Shown piece after piece: positions 52,141 to 63,986 of a DNA stretch of 64,000 nucleotides. The stretch is from positions 31,309,501 through 31,373,500 of the forward strand of contig CM038043.1 of the NCBI GenBank assembly GCA_021397845.1, given 5' to 3'. Position 1 is the stretch's first letter; every line of letters begins with the position of its first letter. The notes beneath the pieces are model-generated. The model saw only the letters and a list, made by a program, of their open reading frames with translations. It had not been told where the DNA came from and searched no databases. Origin of the DNA: Areca catechu (Eukaryota; Streptophyta; Magnoliopsida; Arecales; Arecaceae). Position numbers and translations under genes: made by a program.

Positions 52141-52423
52141 TAGCAGCAGGTATTAAATTGCGATACTTGCCGTCGATGGCAAGACAGAAGCTTTTCCCGT
52201 GGAACTGTCACACAGCTTTTCACATAATGAGGGTAATAGGGGAAGAGAATTATCAATCAGACACTGGTCGCATGGATGGGGTTGTGTTACTCCTTCAGGG
52301 GTAGCCCCTAGTCTGCCCCCAGGAGTGAAGATGGTTGTCGTCGTTCCGGCACGCCAATCTGTAAGTCGTCGGGATCTTGAAAACTTATCCCTTCGTAGCG
52401 CGCCAGGATCTTGAAAACTTCTC

Positions 52424-52440
52424 CTTACCTGGCGCGCCAA
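52424..52440 (-). promoter_or_regulatory. Tat-E primer binding site
   Basis: On - TTGGCGCGCCAGGTAAG lies two bases inside the right LTR. It matches the Tat-2 site and sets the orientation of the element as -. Confidence 0.75.
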
Positions 52441-52442
52441 TC

Positions 52443-53730
52443 TGAAGCCGCCAAGATCGCCGTGGCTTGCAGCTCGGTCGTTCCGAGGCATTCCTCCCCC
52501 GCCGCCTCGCGTCCACCCTCCCTGCAAAACAGGGAAGATCCGGGGCCGGGGATTCCGGCGAGGACACTCTGACGATCAAGTCAGTGGGACGATCGAGGGG
52601 AACAGAAAAGGACCTCCGCGGCGTAGGGCTCGGGGGACCCATCTATCGGGAGGGTGCATGCTAGACAGAAAATGTAAGGAAAATGGAAAGAGTAGGGATC
52701 GAGAGCGGGGAACGGGGACTTACCTCTCCCTCGCCTTCCCCCGCGTTCTTACCTTCCTTACCTTCCTCCTCTCTGGAGGCGGGGCCGAGGCTCTCTCCGA
52801 GAAAGGGTCTAAGGGAGCCCAGGGAAGCCCCCTGGATGCGAGCCCCTACGAACCTCCCAAGGCTCCGGAAGTTCTCCCTCCCTTTTTGGAAGTCCGGGAG
52901 AAAATGCCTCATGTCCCGAAGGAACGTACCTCTTTCTCCCTTCTTCTTCCATGCTCCTTATAGGAGGGGCACTTCTATTTCAGGAGGGACCGCCCAGGCA
53001 TTGCAGGTCCTGGGGCCTTGGCTGGATTCCTCTTTTGGGGAAGCTCCGGGTATCGTGCCATGATGGTGGGCGGTCGTTGGTGGTACTGTCATGGGCGTGG
53101 CAGCACGCTACTGGGCTGGGGCTTGGGGCGCCTGCATCGTACCTCTAGTAGGGCTGGTGCCGCTTTCAGAAGGCTACGGGTGGCCAGGCTTTTGCTGTGG
53201 TATGATTTGAATATCTGCTTTATGGCAGGAATTCCATGCCTAGGACCCCGCCTTGGGACATGAGTGTGGCCCTAGCCGGAAGCTGACCTCGGATAGGGGC
53301 GCGCCTCGTGAGCCCAATGAGCCCGGTCTCGACTGGAAGCTTGACCTCGGCAGGGAGGTTGACTTTAGATGGGGGGCTCGCCCAATGAGCCCGGTCTCGA
53401 CTGGGAGCTTGATCTCGGCAGGGAGGCTAACCTCAGATGGGGGGCTCGTCCAATGAGTCCAGCCTCGGCTTGGAGCTTGACCTCGGCAGGGAGGCTGACC
53501 TCAGACGGGGGGCTCGTCCAATGAGCCCTGCCTCGGCTGGGAGCTTGACCTCGACAGGGAGGCTGACCTCTGACGGGGGGGGGGCTCGCTCAAAGAGCCC
53601 GGCCTCGGCTGGAAGCTTGACCTCAGACGGGGGGCCCGCCTTGGGTCCTTATCAGACCGCCTCGTTCAAGTGGCGGGTCTTGTCGTCGTGGCCGTTCGCG
53701 GGCTCCACGTTAGCGGATGTTGCCATATCA
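52443..53730 (-). repeat. Tat-E 5' LTR
   Basis: On - it starts TGATATGGCAACATCCGC and ends GGCGGCTTCA. TATAAGG at 52957-52963 on - is a candidate core promoter, the R/U5 motif is at 52551-52583, and the minisatellite is at 53310-53640. Confidence 0.88.
53310..53640 (-). repeat. About 67-bp minisatellite in the Tat-E 5' LTR
   Basis: About five units with GGGAGCTTGACCTCGGCAGG variants, homologous to 48331-48720. Confidence 0.85.
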
Positions 53731-54960
53731 GGCGACATTATTTGTTATCTAAGGAATTTGTTTTACTTTCGGACCATCAAGTCCTTAGTTACCTTAAGTT
53801 GTAAAAGAAATTGAATTCACAACATGCGAGGTGGATCACATTTCTTAAGGAATACACTTATGTTCTTAAACACCTTGCTGGTGTCGAGAACAGCGCTGTG
53901 GATGCCCTTAGCCGTGTTGTTTTGACTTTGCATGCCATAGGAGCACAAGTTATATTGTTTGATCAATTCAAAGACAAGTATCCAATGTATCCATATTTCG
54001 GTGAGACTCATAAGAACCTTCTAGATGGGCAGCGTGACAATCCTGATTTGTTATTCATGATGGATATTTATTTAAGGGTAAATGCTTGTGCATTCCCCAA
54101 GGTTCATTGAGAGTTCATGATTTGGGATTACATTCTGAAGGCTTATTATGATATTTTGATAGGGATAAGATTATTCTTTTGGTGGTAGACCTTTTTTTAG
54201 GGCCAAGCCTTAATCGAGATTTTGCACATGTTATTGCCTAATGTGATAGATGTTAGATTGCTAAAGACAAATGATAGAATATTGGATTGTATAGACCTTT
54301 GCCCATACCTCATGTCCCATAGCAAGATTTGAGGATGGACTTTGTTTTAGGACTTCCTAAGACTATTCAAGGTCATGATTCGATTCTAGTGGTGGTCAAT
54401 AGGTTTTCTAAGATAGCACACTTTATACCATGTAGGAAGATTTCTGATATCACCCATAGCTAAACTTTTTATTGATAAGGTTGCAATATTGCACGGACTA
54501 CCAAAGACTACTATGAGTGATAGGGATGTGCAATTCGTGAGTTACTTTTGAAAAACAATGTAGAAATTAATGAACACTAAATTATAATTTTTTTCACATA
54601 CCACCCATAAATAGATGGCCAGACCGATGTTGTCAATCAAAGCCTAGGTGAGTTATCGCGTTGTCTAATAGGTGATCATATTAGAAATTGGGATAGTATT
54701 TTACTTATGGCCAAATTTGCTTACAACAACTTGGTTAATCGCACCATAGGGATGAGTCTATTTGAGATTGTCACTGGTTACAATCCTAGGACATCCATTG
54801 ACCTAATTCCATTACTGGTAGACTATAGGTCAAACTAGCTGTCGAATCATTTGTTTAGCATGTAAAAGACTTGTATGATAAAATCAAATAAGCAATTGTT
54901 TTAAAAACCGAGGTTTACACAAATAACATCAATGAACATTGACGTGAAGGAAATTTTAAA
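53731..54960 (+). pseudogene. Chr-F RNase H end and integrase
   Basis: The RNase H continues after Tat-E with RHYLLSKEFVLLSDHQVLSY, HARWITFLKEYTYVLKHLAG and VDALSRVV (53740-53935). Then comes a heavily mutated integrase: FVLGLPKTIQGHDSILVVVN, VAILHGLPKTTMSDRDVQFV with the second Asp, and IRNWDSILLMAKFAYNNL near 54680-54730. The motifs are chromoviral (SRF-type GLPKT…DRD), with many stops and shifts. No chromodomain could be read behind it. Confidence 0.75.
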
Positions 54961-55190
54961 GGAGATGATTATGGTAAGGGTTTGACCAAAATGATTTTGC
55001 ACGAGTATTGTGAAAATGCTATATGTAAGAAATCTGGGTTTCAGCTCAACAATTAATGTTAAGGATCTTAGCCACTATCATGAGCCTCTCTCCATTAACA
55101 GTCCTATTAGTGCTGTTTTTTATCCCATCATCAGAAGTGCCCGAGGAGTGCTCACGGGTTGTACCTGCAAGAAAGTCTTGGCCAGAGATG
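54961..55190. other. Boundary zone between Chr-F and Tat-G
   Basis: No coding signal or repeat recognised. The junction between the two relics must lie here. Confidence 0.35.
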
Positions 55191-56131
55191 GTTCCAGCGA
55201 AGGCCCTCTGACGATCAAGTCAGTTAATAGGCAATGGGAGAAAGTAGAGTGGAGAGGAGAGAGGGAGAGTGTTGCACGTACCTTGGGAGCTTTCTTTTAT
55301 AAGTGACAGGGCATTTTTGGGATGCCAAAAGTCTCAGCAGGATTTGATGAGAATTGACAGGACATCAGGTGTTGTCAGCAAACTCGAAAGAGGATCATTC
55401 CATTTGTCTAGAATGCCCACCTCCCATTAATAGAACCTTGTCTTATTTGCATTGCCGGTTGCTCTTTTTAATGGTGACAAGGATTGTGGCCTGGAATGGG
55501 TCATATCCCTCTTAATTGAGAGGATTTGCCAGAGATTATAGGATATGATCTCCTGATTGCATTGCTGTGTGCATGGAAATGAGCGTTGGAAGATTTTTTC
55601 TTTGGTTGCCGATAGCACCTGTTTATGGGACTTTGCTTTCTCTGGGCTCAAGGGTCCTGGATTAGATGGTTGAGGATTATCTGGAGCCAAAGTTCTTGGG
55701 GAATAATCCTTGTTATCGTCGGAGCTTGACCTGGATGTTGGAGGGGTTGTGGTCACCGGCCCAAACCAAGAGTCATTTAGATTGAAGGGGCTAGATGGCG
55801 CAGCTTCGTCCTGCCTGAGGAATGGTTGGTGTGGGATGCCGAGAATGGGCCTCGGTCGCTGGACTCTCGGCTTGACTATCTAAAGAACTGTCATATACAG
55901 GAACATGACATGTAACTGATGTTGTTCCATCAGGAAACTCATCTCATGAACCTCGTCATAGATGTTTGGTTGATGTTCTATTTGAGCAAATACTTCATAT
56001 ATAAATAATTTGAAGGTGAGAGGTTCGATGCTGAGGGTTATGGAGGCTGAGAGGGATTCAGAGTGGTTTTTTGCCTCGTTTAGGGGATGAAGGATGACCA
56101 TTGCCTTGGCGTATATTTTGGGGATCCTCGG
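55020..56131 (-). repeat. Tat-G: Tat LTR-like remnant
   Basis: On -, TATAAAA at 55295-55301 and the Tat R/U5 motif at 55191-55223 (TGATCGTCAGAGGGCCTTCG), with similarity to the Tat-D LTR along several hundred bases (for example TTCCAGCGAAGGCCCTC). It is cut on the right by Copia-B. No coding part is visible in the window. Confidence 0.5.
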
Positions 56132-57602
56132 TGTTGCCCAGAAATGGAGTCCAAGAGGGGGGGTGAATTGGGTCTTTTAAAAATTTAAAGCAATAATGTG
56201 CAGGCCTTGTGGTGTTTGTGAGTTATGAAATTCAATGCACTAGATTAAATGCAGCAGAAAGCAATAAATGGATTGCAATAAACAAAGAGCAAGAAAGAGA
56301 GGAGGCAATCATACACAAACACAAAGTTTATAGTGGTTCGGTGCAAACCTAGCACCTACATCCACTTCCCAAGCCATCCTTGGGAATTCCACTATAATCC
56401 AACCAAGAATACAGCCGACTTGTTTTTCAAAAGGCTCACAAGTCAAAACCTATGTTGGTTTTATCACCTAGGTTCACCAACAAACCTTTACACTTGTTTT
56501 GTCTTCGGGCTCACAAGTTAACCCTAGTTGGTTTTATCACCTTGGGTCACCAACAAACCACAACAACTTTCTTTCAAGACACCCTTGAAAGCAAGGTCAA
56601 ATCATAAGATAAAAGCAGATATACAATTTCAAAAATAAGACAAACTCTCTTCAAGAGTAGAATAGAAGCTTTAAAGCTCAAGTTGATGCTTTGTCTTGTC
56701 TCCTCGGAATATTTTTCAAACTCTTCTTTTGGAATGATGTAAGGATGGGCTTGTAAGCTTTTTCAGGGAATCAAACTTTAAAAGGCTCTTGAAGTGAAGT
56801 TTTTGAGAGTATCTTGGCTTTTTGGCTTTTAATGGACTTCAATGCCTTTAGAATGAAGTTGGTGAAGCTTAAATACAGATAAAAACTTCCAAAAAACCGT
56901 TTGTGACCTTTGAGCATCGAATCTAGCCGTTGGGAGCTTGAAAAGACGTTTCTGCAAGTCAGAAAAATAGATCTGTTAGGGCTGTCAGAACCTGAGTGTC
57001 GACACTTGGCTGTCAGGTGTCGACACTTGACTTCCAGGTGTCGACACTTGACTTCCAGGTGTCGACACTTGAACTTTCAAGTGTCGACACTTGATTCACA
57101 GGTGTCGACACTTGACACAAAAACACTCCATTGGCCAAGTTCTGTAAATTCAAAAAATCTCAGGCCTTGAGTCGATACTTGGGAACTTAAGTGTCGACAC
57201 TTGAGTTTCAGGTGTCGACACTTGAGTCCTGGGTGTCGACACTTGGCGTGCCAAGGAGTTTTTCTGCGTGCCAAATGCTGAAGTGTCGATACTTGACTTT
57301 CCAGGTGTCGACACTTGGTTCTGAAAAATTCATAATCAAGTGCAAATTAAGCCGAAAACACAAGCATCAATTTTGAAACTTAAATGGAACATAAATAATC
57401 AATAATTGAACATGTAAAAGCCTTTTTGCATGAAGAAGTCTTAAGTTGCGAAAAATATTCCGTGCCACGGCGTGCCATGATACTTAAATTTTTGAGAATT
57501 TGAGGTGCTTGCTTCCTGAAAACTCATAACTGAAAGTAAACATTAGTATACAATATGTACTCAAGGTTTTGGTATTTATCAAAATTACTAGGAGAGTCAA
57601 CG
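56132..57602 (-). repeat. Copia-B 3' LTR
   Basis: About 1.47 kb. It starts on + with TGTTGCCCAG and shares AAGAGGGGGGGTGAATTGGG with Copia-A. The other end is CAACG, one base from the canonical CAACA. A TATTTAA box on - is at 56869-56875. Confidence 0.88.
56995..57317 (-). promoter_or_regulatory. GTCGAC palindrome cluster in the Copia-B LTR
   Basis: About ten copies of AGGTGTCGACACTTGA-like motifs, whose core GTGTCGACAC is a perfect palindrome, spaced mostly 20-35 bases. A few are decayed (GTCGATACTTG). Flanks differ from Copia-A and Copia-C. Confidence 0.8.
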
Positions 57603-57617
57603 ATCTTTCCCTTTTTG
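57603..57617 (-). promoter_or_regulatory. Copia-B polypurine tract
   Basis: On - CAAAAAGGGAAAGAT is next to the LTR, homologous to 5410-5424 of Copia-A. Confidence 0.8.
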
Positions 57618-58220
57618 ATGATGACAAAATCTTGAGTAAATTAACATTAATTTTCAAATTTCAGATATGATATTTCATGAATATGATTTTAAGCTCATAT
57701 AAACCACAACTTGCATAGTTAGGAAGAATAAATCTTCCCCTTAATTAGACAATTCTAATCAGAACAAGCAATATGCAGTTTTGGTATCAGATCAAATTGG
57801 AAATTACAAACAAACAATTAATCATACTCCCCCTTTTTGTCAGTCATTAGAAAAGGGAGCAAACTCTCCCTCAAAATAAGCATGGAGACAAAAAGTAACG
57901 GAGTTAAATTCAATCACAGCTGAACTTATCAGAGCTCAAGAGCATTAAACTAAGATTTCAAAGTTAACATTATCAGGTATCAGTGCCAAAATGATAAGAG
58001 TATCATATTAATTCAAGCGTATCAATCACAAAATTTTCAGGAAAACAATGTAAGTATCAAAGAGTCACACACATATATATAATATGAAGTTTTCAGTTAC
58101 AAAATTTTGCTGACTCAACAGCAATACTGAAACATACAATGATACCAAGATACATCAACAGTCAATAATAGTAAATAGAAATAGTCAAGATACAACATAC
58201 ATCATAAATCATCTGTGAGG
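57618..58220 (-). other. Copia-B 3' UTR with further PPT-like tracts
   Basis: AT-rich and non-coding. Additional tracts: ACTCCCCCTTTTTGTCAGTC near 57825 and CTCTCCCTCAAAAT near 57864 on +. This is the same pattern as in Copia-A and Copia-C. Confidence 0.7.
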
Positions 58221-59853
58221 CTAGTCCTCATTAGATGGAATCTCAAGAGTAAACGGGGCACTAATCCTAGATCTAGGAGCTAAAGCCTTAGGAGGTCCCT
58301 GGGCTAAAGCCCGGTGACTCCTAGTGCGGCCTGAAGGTCCTAGAGAGGGTACAACCCTAGACGATCTAGTGGAAGGGAGTGAAAGAAGATCAGCAGGTGT
58401 GATAAAGTCCGGCGTGGAATCAACCAAGTCAGTTGGTGGAAGAGCTGCAGGGGTAGCTGGAGGATCACGACTGACAACCTCATATCTATCAGTGCCATCA
58501 TCACTGTCACTATCACTGTCTCTGTCAATAATATCAGTGGCTCTGTCCTGACTCCCCTCAGCATGGTCACCACCATCACCAGTACCATCACCACCGTCAT
58601 GTCCATCATGTCCGTCATCATGACCATCATGTCTGTCATCACTGCCATCATCATCAGCTGGTGGAGCTGCAGGGGCTGTAAAAGATCTGAAAAGCTCTTC
58701 CATGCGTGCAAAACCAGTCTCCACCAATCGCCGTAGCTCAGTGAGCTCAGAAGTAGTGTGGGCTCTAAGGCCCTCTAGCTCAATCCGCATCTGAGTCGAC
58801 CGAACTCCAAGACCAATAATCTCGTTCTGTACCTCTGCGAGCTGCTCTCTGGTGTGCTCCTCAAAAGATAAACTAGTCGACGAAGGAGGTGCCGAAGGAG
58901 TAGTAGGTGTCACCGGCTCTGCTACAGATGCTGGAACGTCCTGAGGAGGTGTGCTAGCTGGCCCAGTGGCCCGGTCTCTGCCTTTGAATCTCGTCCTCCT
59001 TATCTGGCTCTTGGCTAGACTCCCTCCGAATCCATCGGCCTGCCACCAGTCTATATCCCATGCGATGAAGTGACATCTCGTTGTAGACATCCGTGTGCAA
59101 GATCTCCTTGGGGATCTCCCCTCCAAGGATACTCCACAAGCTCTAAAAAGTCTGGTCAGCCCCATACCGTATGGCAGACAATGATGCTTCTGGGTCGGAG
59201 CGTCATGCATCTGTACAAGCATCAAGGACTGTAAGTCAATCTGTCTCCTCTCTATCAGGCTGGTCATCACCATCAACTCTCTCTCTGTAATAAAATCGAA
59301 TCTCCCTGTCTTCGGTAGAAGAATGTGTGCGGTGATGTGATGTAACAGGCACATCTCCAATGATAACTGGTTCGCGGTGACTACCATCACTCCGCAAACA
59401 TCCTCGCGCTCAAGTATACACCGAAAGGCAGCCTCTCTGTCCTCTACAGCGAATACACTGACTCCCCGATGGGGGATCTCCCAGATCCTGCTCAGTAACT
59501 CCATTGAAAGTGAAATCTCAACACCTCTGATGGTAGTGGTCCAAAGAAGTCGTCGACAATCCATGGCGCCGTAAAACTCCCTCACTAGATGAGGGTAGTA
59601 CTTCTCCTGCATGGTACAGAAGGGTACTAAACCTGCATCTGTGAGTACCTGACGGATAAGAAAATGGTGCCGATCAAAGAAACCAAGGTCGACTCTCCTC
59701 ACAGAAGCCACTGCCTTCCCTGCCATCCTCTCTGCAAGGGGGAAATCGGTGCCGCTGAATTGCTAGCCTGCCCAGTATCCTGTCTAGCCTTGATCTCCTC
59801 TCTGTACCCTGACTAGGTCTCTCCCTAACTACAAGCCTTTTTCTTGGACCCAT
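58221..59853 (-). pseudogene. Copia-B ORF3, plant-transposon-domain protein
   Basis: It starts MGPRKRLVVRERPS at 59853; a frameshift near 59720-59750 leads into a long frame. The domain (DRHHFLIRQVLTDAGLVPFC, VREFYGA, TANQLSLEMCLLHHITAHIL) matches Copia-A. Between about 59130 and 58970 the homologous sequence (MSLHRMGYRLVAGRWIRRES) lies in another frame, so two opposite indels cancel out and 501 codons stay open. Behind it come a helix (AEVQNEIIGLGVRSTQMRIE), an Asp/His/Gly-rich repeat stretch (DDGHDGHDGGDG) and a C-terminal TLEIPSNED. Confidence 0.8.
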
Positions 59854-60882
59854 CACAGCAACTGACCAAGAAGGGTTGAAGAAGTGTAAACTAGAGGGGA
59901 TAGATTTAACTAGGCTGAGAACTAGTTTGACTAAAGGAAACTTAAACTATAAATTCTAGTTCAAAAAGTGCTAAGATATGTTTTGGAAAACTGGGATTAA
60001 AACACGTTTAAGTTGTAAAACATGAAGAATCGATGGTAACGTACTTTGAAGAGTTTGAAAAGTGGAGAGATTACAAAACAAATTTAGGTTAAAAGATTTT
60101 AGTCCAAAAAGTATAAAGTATATTTAGGTTGAAAAGTATATTAAAAAAATACAAAATACATTTCATAATACTTAGTAAACTAGGTTAATAGAAAAATGGA
60201 ATTTAGGTTGAGACAATTTAGGGTTTTAGTTTAAACAACTAGGAGAAGGAAATGAGGATAAAATGTCACAAAAACATCACCAATATTCTTCCCAAAATAG
60301 TAAAATTCAATACATATATAAGAAAATCTGATTTTAGATGAAAAACCCAATGAAATTTCGGCCATAAATCAATATAACAGTGATTTTCCCAAAAATGGAC
60401 GGAAATAGAGAGAAATCGGCCAAAAATCCAAGAGAAATTCAAGAGAAATGCATTCAAACCTGATTCCTTCTAAATGGAGTCTTGGAAATGAACCAAAACT
60501 CGTAAAAATCCGATTAAAACACTTTAAAACGGTCGGAAAACCTAAACCTAAGGTTGCACGGTTTGAAAATAATGAAAATGAGAGGGGAAATACCTGTTTT
60601 TGTTGGGGTAAACGGAAAATGGGATGATTCGGAAGTTGGTGGAGGTTGGGGGACCACTGGAGCTTGAGAGAGGGGCAAAAAATGACATACAAAACCGTTC
60701 GATCTGCCCTAAAAAATAGAAAAAATTCCGCGAGTGTCGACACTTCGCAAAATACAAGTGTCGACACTTGGCCAAGTAATCCCAAAAAAAATCTGAAAAA
60801 TTTTCAAAAAATTCAAGGAAGTTTTTAAATGCTTTTGGGACTAAACACAAGTGATTTTTGAGTAAAATATCTTGAAAGAGTT
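59854..60882 (-). other. Copia-B pol-ORF3 spacer
   Basis: AT-rich non-coding leader, longer than in Copia-A (about 1.0 versus 0.7 kb). It holds two intact GTGTCGACAC palindromes at 60733-60771, the same type as in this element's LTR. Confidence 0.65.
60733..60771 (-). promoter_or_regulatory. GTCGAC palindromes in the Copia-B spacer
   Basis: AGTGTCGACACTT twice, 27 bases apart. The position is equivalent to 8259-8364 of Copia-A, but of the Copia-B type. Confidence 0.7.
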
Positions 60883-63800
60883 CTACGAGAATGGATCAAT
60901 GATACCTAACTCTCTTCTAATCATGCAAAATCTCTCTTCACTCAAGGGTTTGGTAAACACATCAGCTAATTGGTCATCAGTACACACAAATTCAAGTTCC
61001 ACATTAGAGTTTTGTACATGATCTCTTACGAAATGATGTCTTATTTCAATGTGTTTACTTCTTGAATGTTGCACAGGATTCTTAGTTAGATTGATTGCAC
61101 TAGTATTGTCACATCTTATGGGTGTCTTAATTAGCTTAATGCCAAAATCTTCGAGTTGTTGTTTGATCCAAAGGATTTGAGCACAACAGCTTCCAGTTGC
61201 TATATATTCGGCTTCCGCCGTAGATAGGGCAATGAATTTTGTTTCTTGCTACTCCAAGAGATCAAATTTACTCCAAAAAACTGATAGGTTTCACTAGTAC
61301 TTTTACAATCAAGTTTGCACCCAGCAAAGTCAGCATCAGAATAAGCAATCAATTCAAATGAAGAATCTCTAGAGTACCACAAACCAATTTCAATTGAGCC
61401 AGATAGATATCTAAGTATGCGTTTAACAGCCAAAAGATGAGACTCTTTAGGATTAGACTGATATCTAGCTCATATACATATACTAAACATGATATTTGGC
61501 CTACTGGCAGTAAGATATAGCAATTAACCGATCATGCCACGATATAATTTTTGGTCAATAGATTTACCTGATTCATCCTTGTCAAGTCTACAAGAGCTCA
61601 TAGGGGTACCTAAAGGCTTGGTATTTTCCATCCCAAACTTCTTGAGTATTTTGTGTACTTCGCTTGGTTGATGAAGATCCCCTATTTGGTTTGCTTTATT
61701 TGGAGTCCGAGGAAGAAATTCAGTTCTCCCATCATGCTCATCTCGAACTCATCCTACATTAACTTTGCAAATTCTTAACGAAGAGATTCGTTAGTAGCAC
61801 CAAATATGATATCATCTATATAGATTTTCACTATTAAGAGATCATTCTTTTTCTTCAAAAATAAAGTTATCTACATTATCTCTAGCAAAATCATTTTTGA
61901 ACAGGAAAGAATTTAAACGATCATATGAAGCTCTAGGAGCTTGTTTCAAACCATACAAAGCTTTATTAAGTTTGAAAACATGATTTGAAATTTCAGAATT
62001 TTCAAAATCAGGCGGTTGTTCAACATAAACATCTTCTTCAATAAAACCATTTAAAAAGGTACTTTTAACATCCATTTGAAACAATTTAAAATTCATAAAG
62101 CAAGCAAAGCCAACAATAGCTTAATTGCTTCAAGTCTAGCCACAGGAGCAAAGGTTTCATCAAAATCGATCCCTTCCTCCTGATTGTATCTCTTGGCAAC
62201 TAGTCTAGCCTTATTTCTTGTAACAATATCATTTTCATCAAGTTTATTTCTTAAAACCCATTTTGTGCCAATAATTGAAGTATTTGAAGGCCTATCTACT
62301 AATGTCCAAACATTGTTTCTTTTGAATTGGTGAAGTTCATCTTGCATAGCATTTATCCAATTACTATCACTTTCAGCTTTCTCAATAGTTTTAGGTTCAA
62401 TTTGAGAAACAAATGCTAAATAATCACAAATATTTCTAAGGGATGATCGAGTACTTACATCTTTAGATGGATCATCAATAATTAGTTCTTTTGGTATCCA
62501 TGAGCATACCTCCATTCTTTTGGTAGCAGATCAACAGTAGATGTGTTTTCATCACCTTGTACTTGATCTCTTCAGTGTTTTGATCATCTTTTTGTTCCTT
62601 GGCAGGCTCTTCATTTGTGTTCATTTATTCAGTTCTTTTAGTATCTGTTTTATCAGAATGCACATCTTTTTCAGAAGATTTCTGGTCAGACTCATCAAAT
62701 ACTACATGTATGGATTCTTCAACAAGTGTTCTTCTGTTGAAGATCCTGTATGCCTTGCTAGATATAGAGTAGCCTAGAAAGACACCCTCATCTGACTTGG
62801 CATCAAATTTACTCAAATTGTCTTTATCATTGTTTAAGATGAAACAACGGCATCCAAAAACACGAAATTAACGAATTGAAGGTTTTCTACCCTTCCAAAG
62901 CTCATATGGTGTTTTCTTTAAAATCGGTCGGATTAAAACTCGATTTAAAACATAGCATGCAGTATTTATGGCTCCCGTCCAAAAATATCTAGGTAGGTCA
63001 TTTTCACAAAGCATGGTGCATGCCATTTCTTCAAGAGTTCTATTTTTCCTTTCTACCATCCCATTTTGTTAAGGTGTCCTAGGTACTGAAAAATTGTGAT
63101 GAATGCCATTTTCAATACAAAATTTATCAAAATCAGCATTTTCAAATTCGGTTCCATTATCACTTCTCAAAGATATAATTGAAACATCTTTTTCATTTGA
63201 AACACGTTTATGAAATCTAATGAATTCTGAAAACGTTTCATCTTTGTGTGCTAAAAACATGACCCATGTAAATCATGAGAAATCATCTACAATAACTAGA
63301 CCGTTCTTCTTACCTCCCAAACTAGATGTTCTAGTTGGTCCAAAGAGGTCCATGTGAAGCAACTCTAAGGGTCTAGATGTAGAGATTACTCCTTTTGGTT
63401 TGAAAGAGGATTTGGTTTGTTTTCCAAGCTGACATGTACTACAAATCTTGTCTTTTTCAAACTGAGTTTTGGCAAACCTTTTATGAAATTCTTTTTGTTA
63501 AGTTTTGAAATCAAATGCATACTAGCATGTCTTAGTGTACGATGCCAAAGCCAACTAGTTTTATTGATCTTGGCTTCCATTGCCACTAGGCATTGACCAT
63601 TTTGAACAGGAAGATCATCAATATCAACCATATAAATATTTCCATGCCTATAACCAATGAACTTGATATCATTGTCATCTAAATATAAACAATGCACATA
63701 GAAGATTCGAAAACAACTTTAAAATCCTTGTCGCAAAATTGACTAATATTAAGAAGTTATGTTTCAAACCATCAACATATAACACATTATCAATGTAAGT

Positions 63801-63986
63801 AGAGGGGATGATATGGACTTTACCAATACCAACAATTTCGCCCTTTCCATTATCACCAAACGTCACATTGCCATTATTTTGATACTCGAGTGATAAGAAC
63901 TGCTCCACATTTCTGGTCATATGCCTTGAGCAACCGCTATCGAGGTACCACATTCTTTTCTTATTGGTTGCAAGGCATACTTGCAA
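60883..63986 (-). pseudogene. Copia-B pol
   Basis: All copia domains are recognisable but spread over three frames. Protease: WYLDSGCSRHMT. Pre-integrase finger: HRTLRHASM; the Gly of the usual RLGH is changed. Integrase: SLRSDNGTEFE and VERKNRTLEE. RT: FQMDVKSTFLNG, with IYIDDIIFGAT in place of YVDD. RNase H: YSDADFAGCKLD, then HSRSKHIEIRHHF. About eight frame changes and several stops. It aligns closely with Copia-A over the whole length. Confidence 0.9.

Larger units (their letters stand above)
47463..53730 (-). mobile_element. Tat-E: non-autonomous Tat-like LTR element
   Basis: LTRs at 52443-53730 (5') and 47463-48803 (3'), a PBS of the Tat-2 type next to the right LTR, and a purine-rich tract next to the left one. 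The target site is GGCAA (47458-47462) and GGCGA (53731-53735); the change is one CpG transition. Removing the element restores the RNase H frame of Chr-F. The 3.6 kb inside contain no gag or pol, mainly tandem repeats and some gene-like sequence on +. It would need proteins from another Tat element. Confidence 0.88.
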
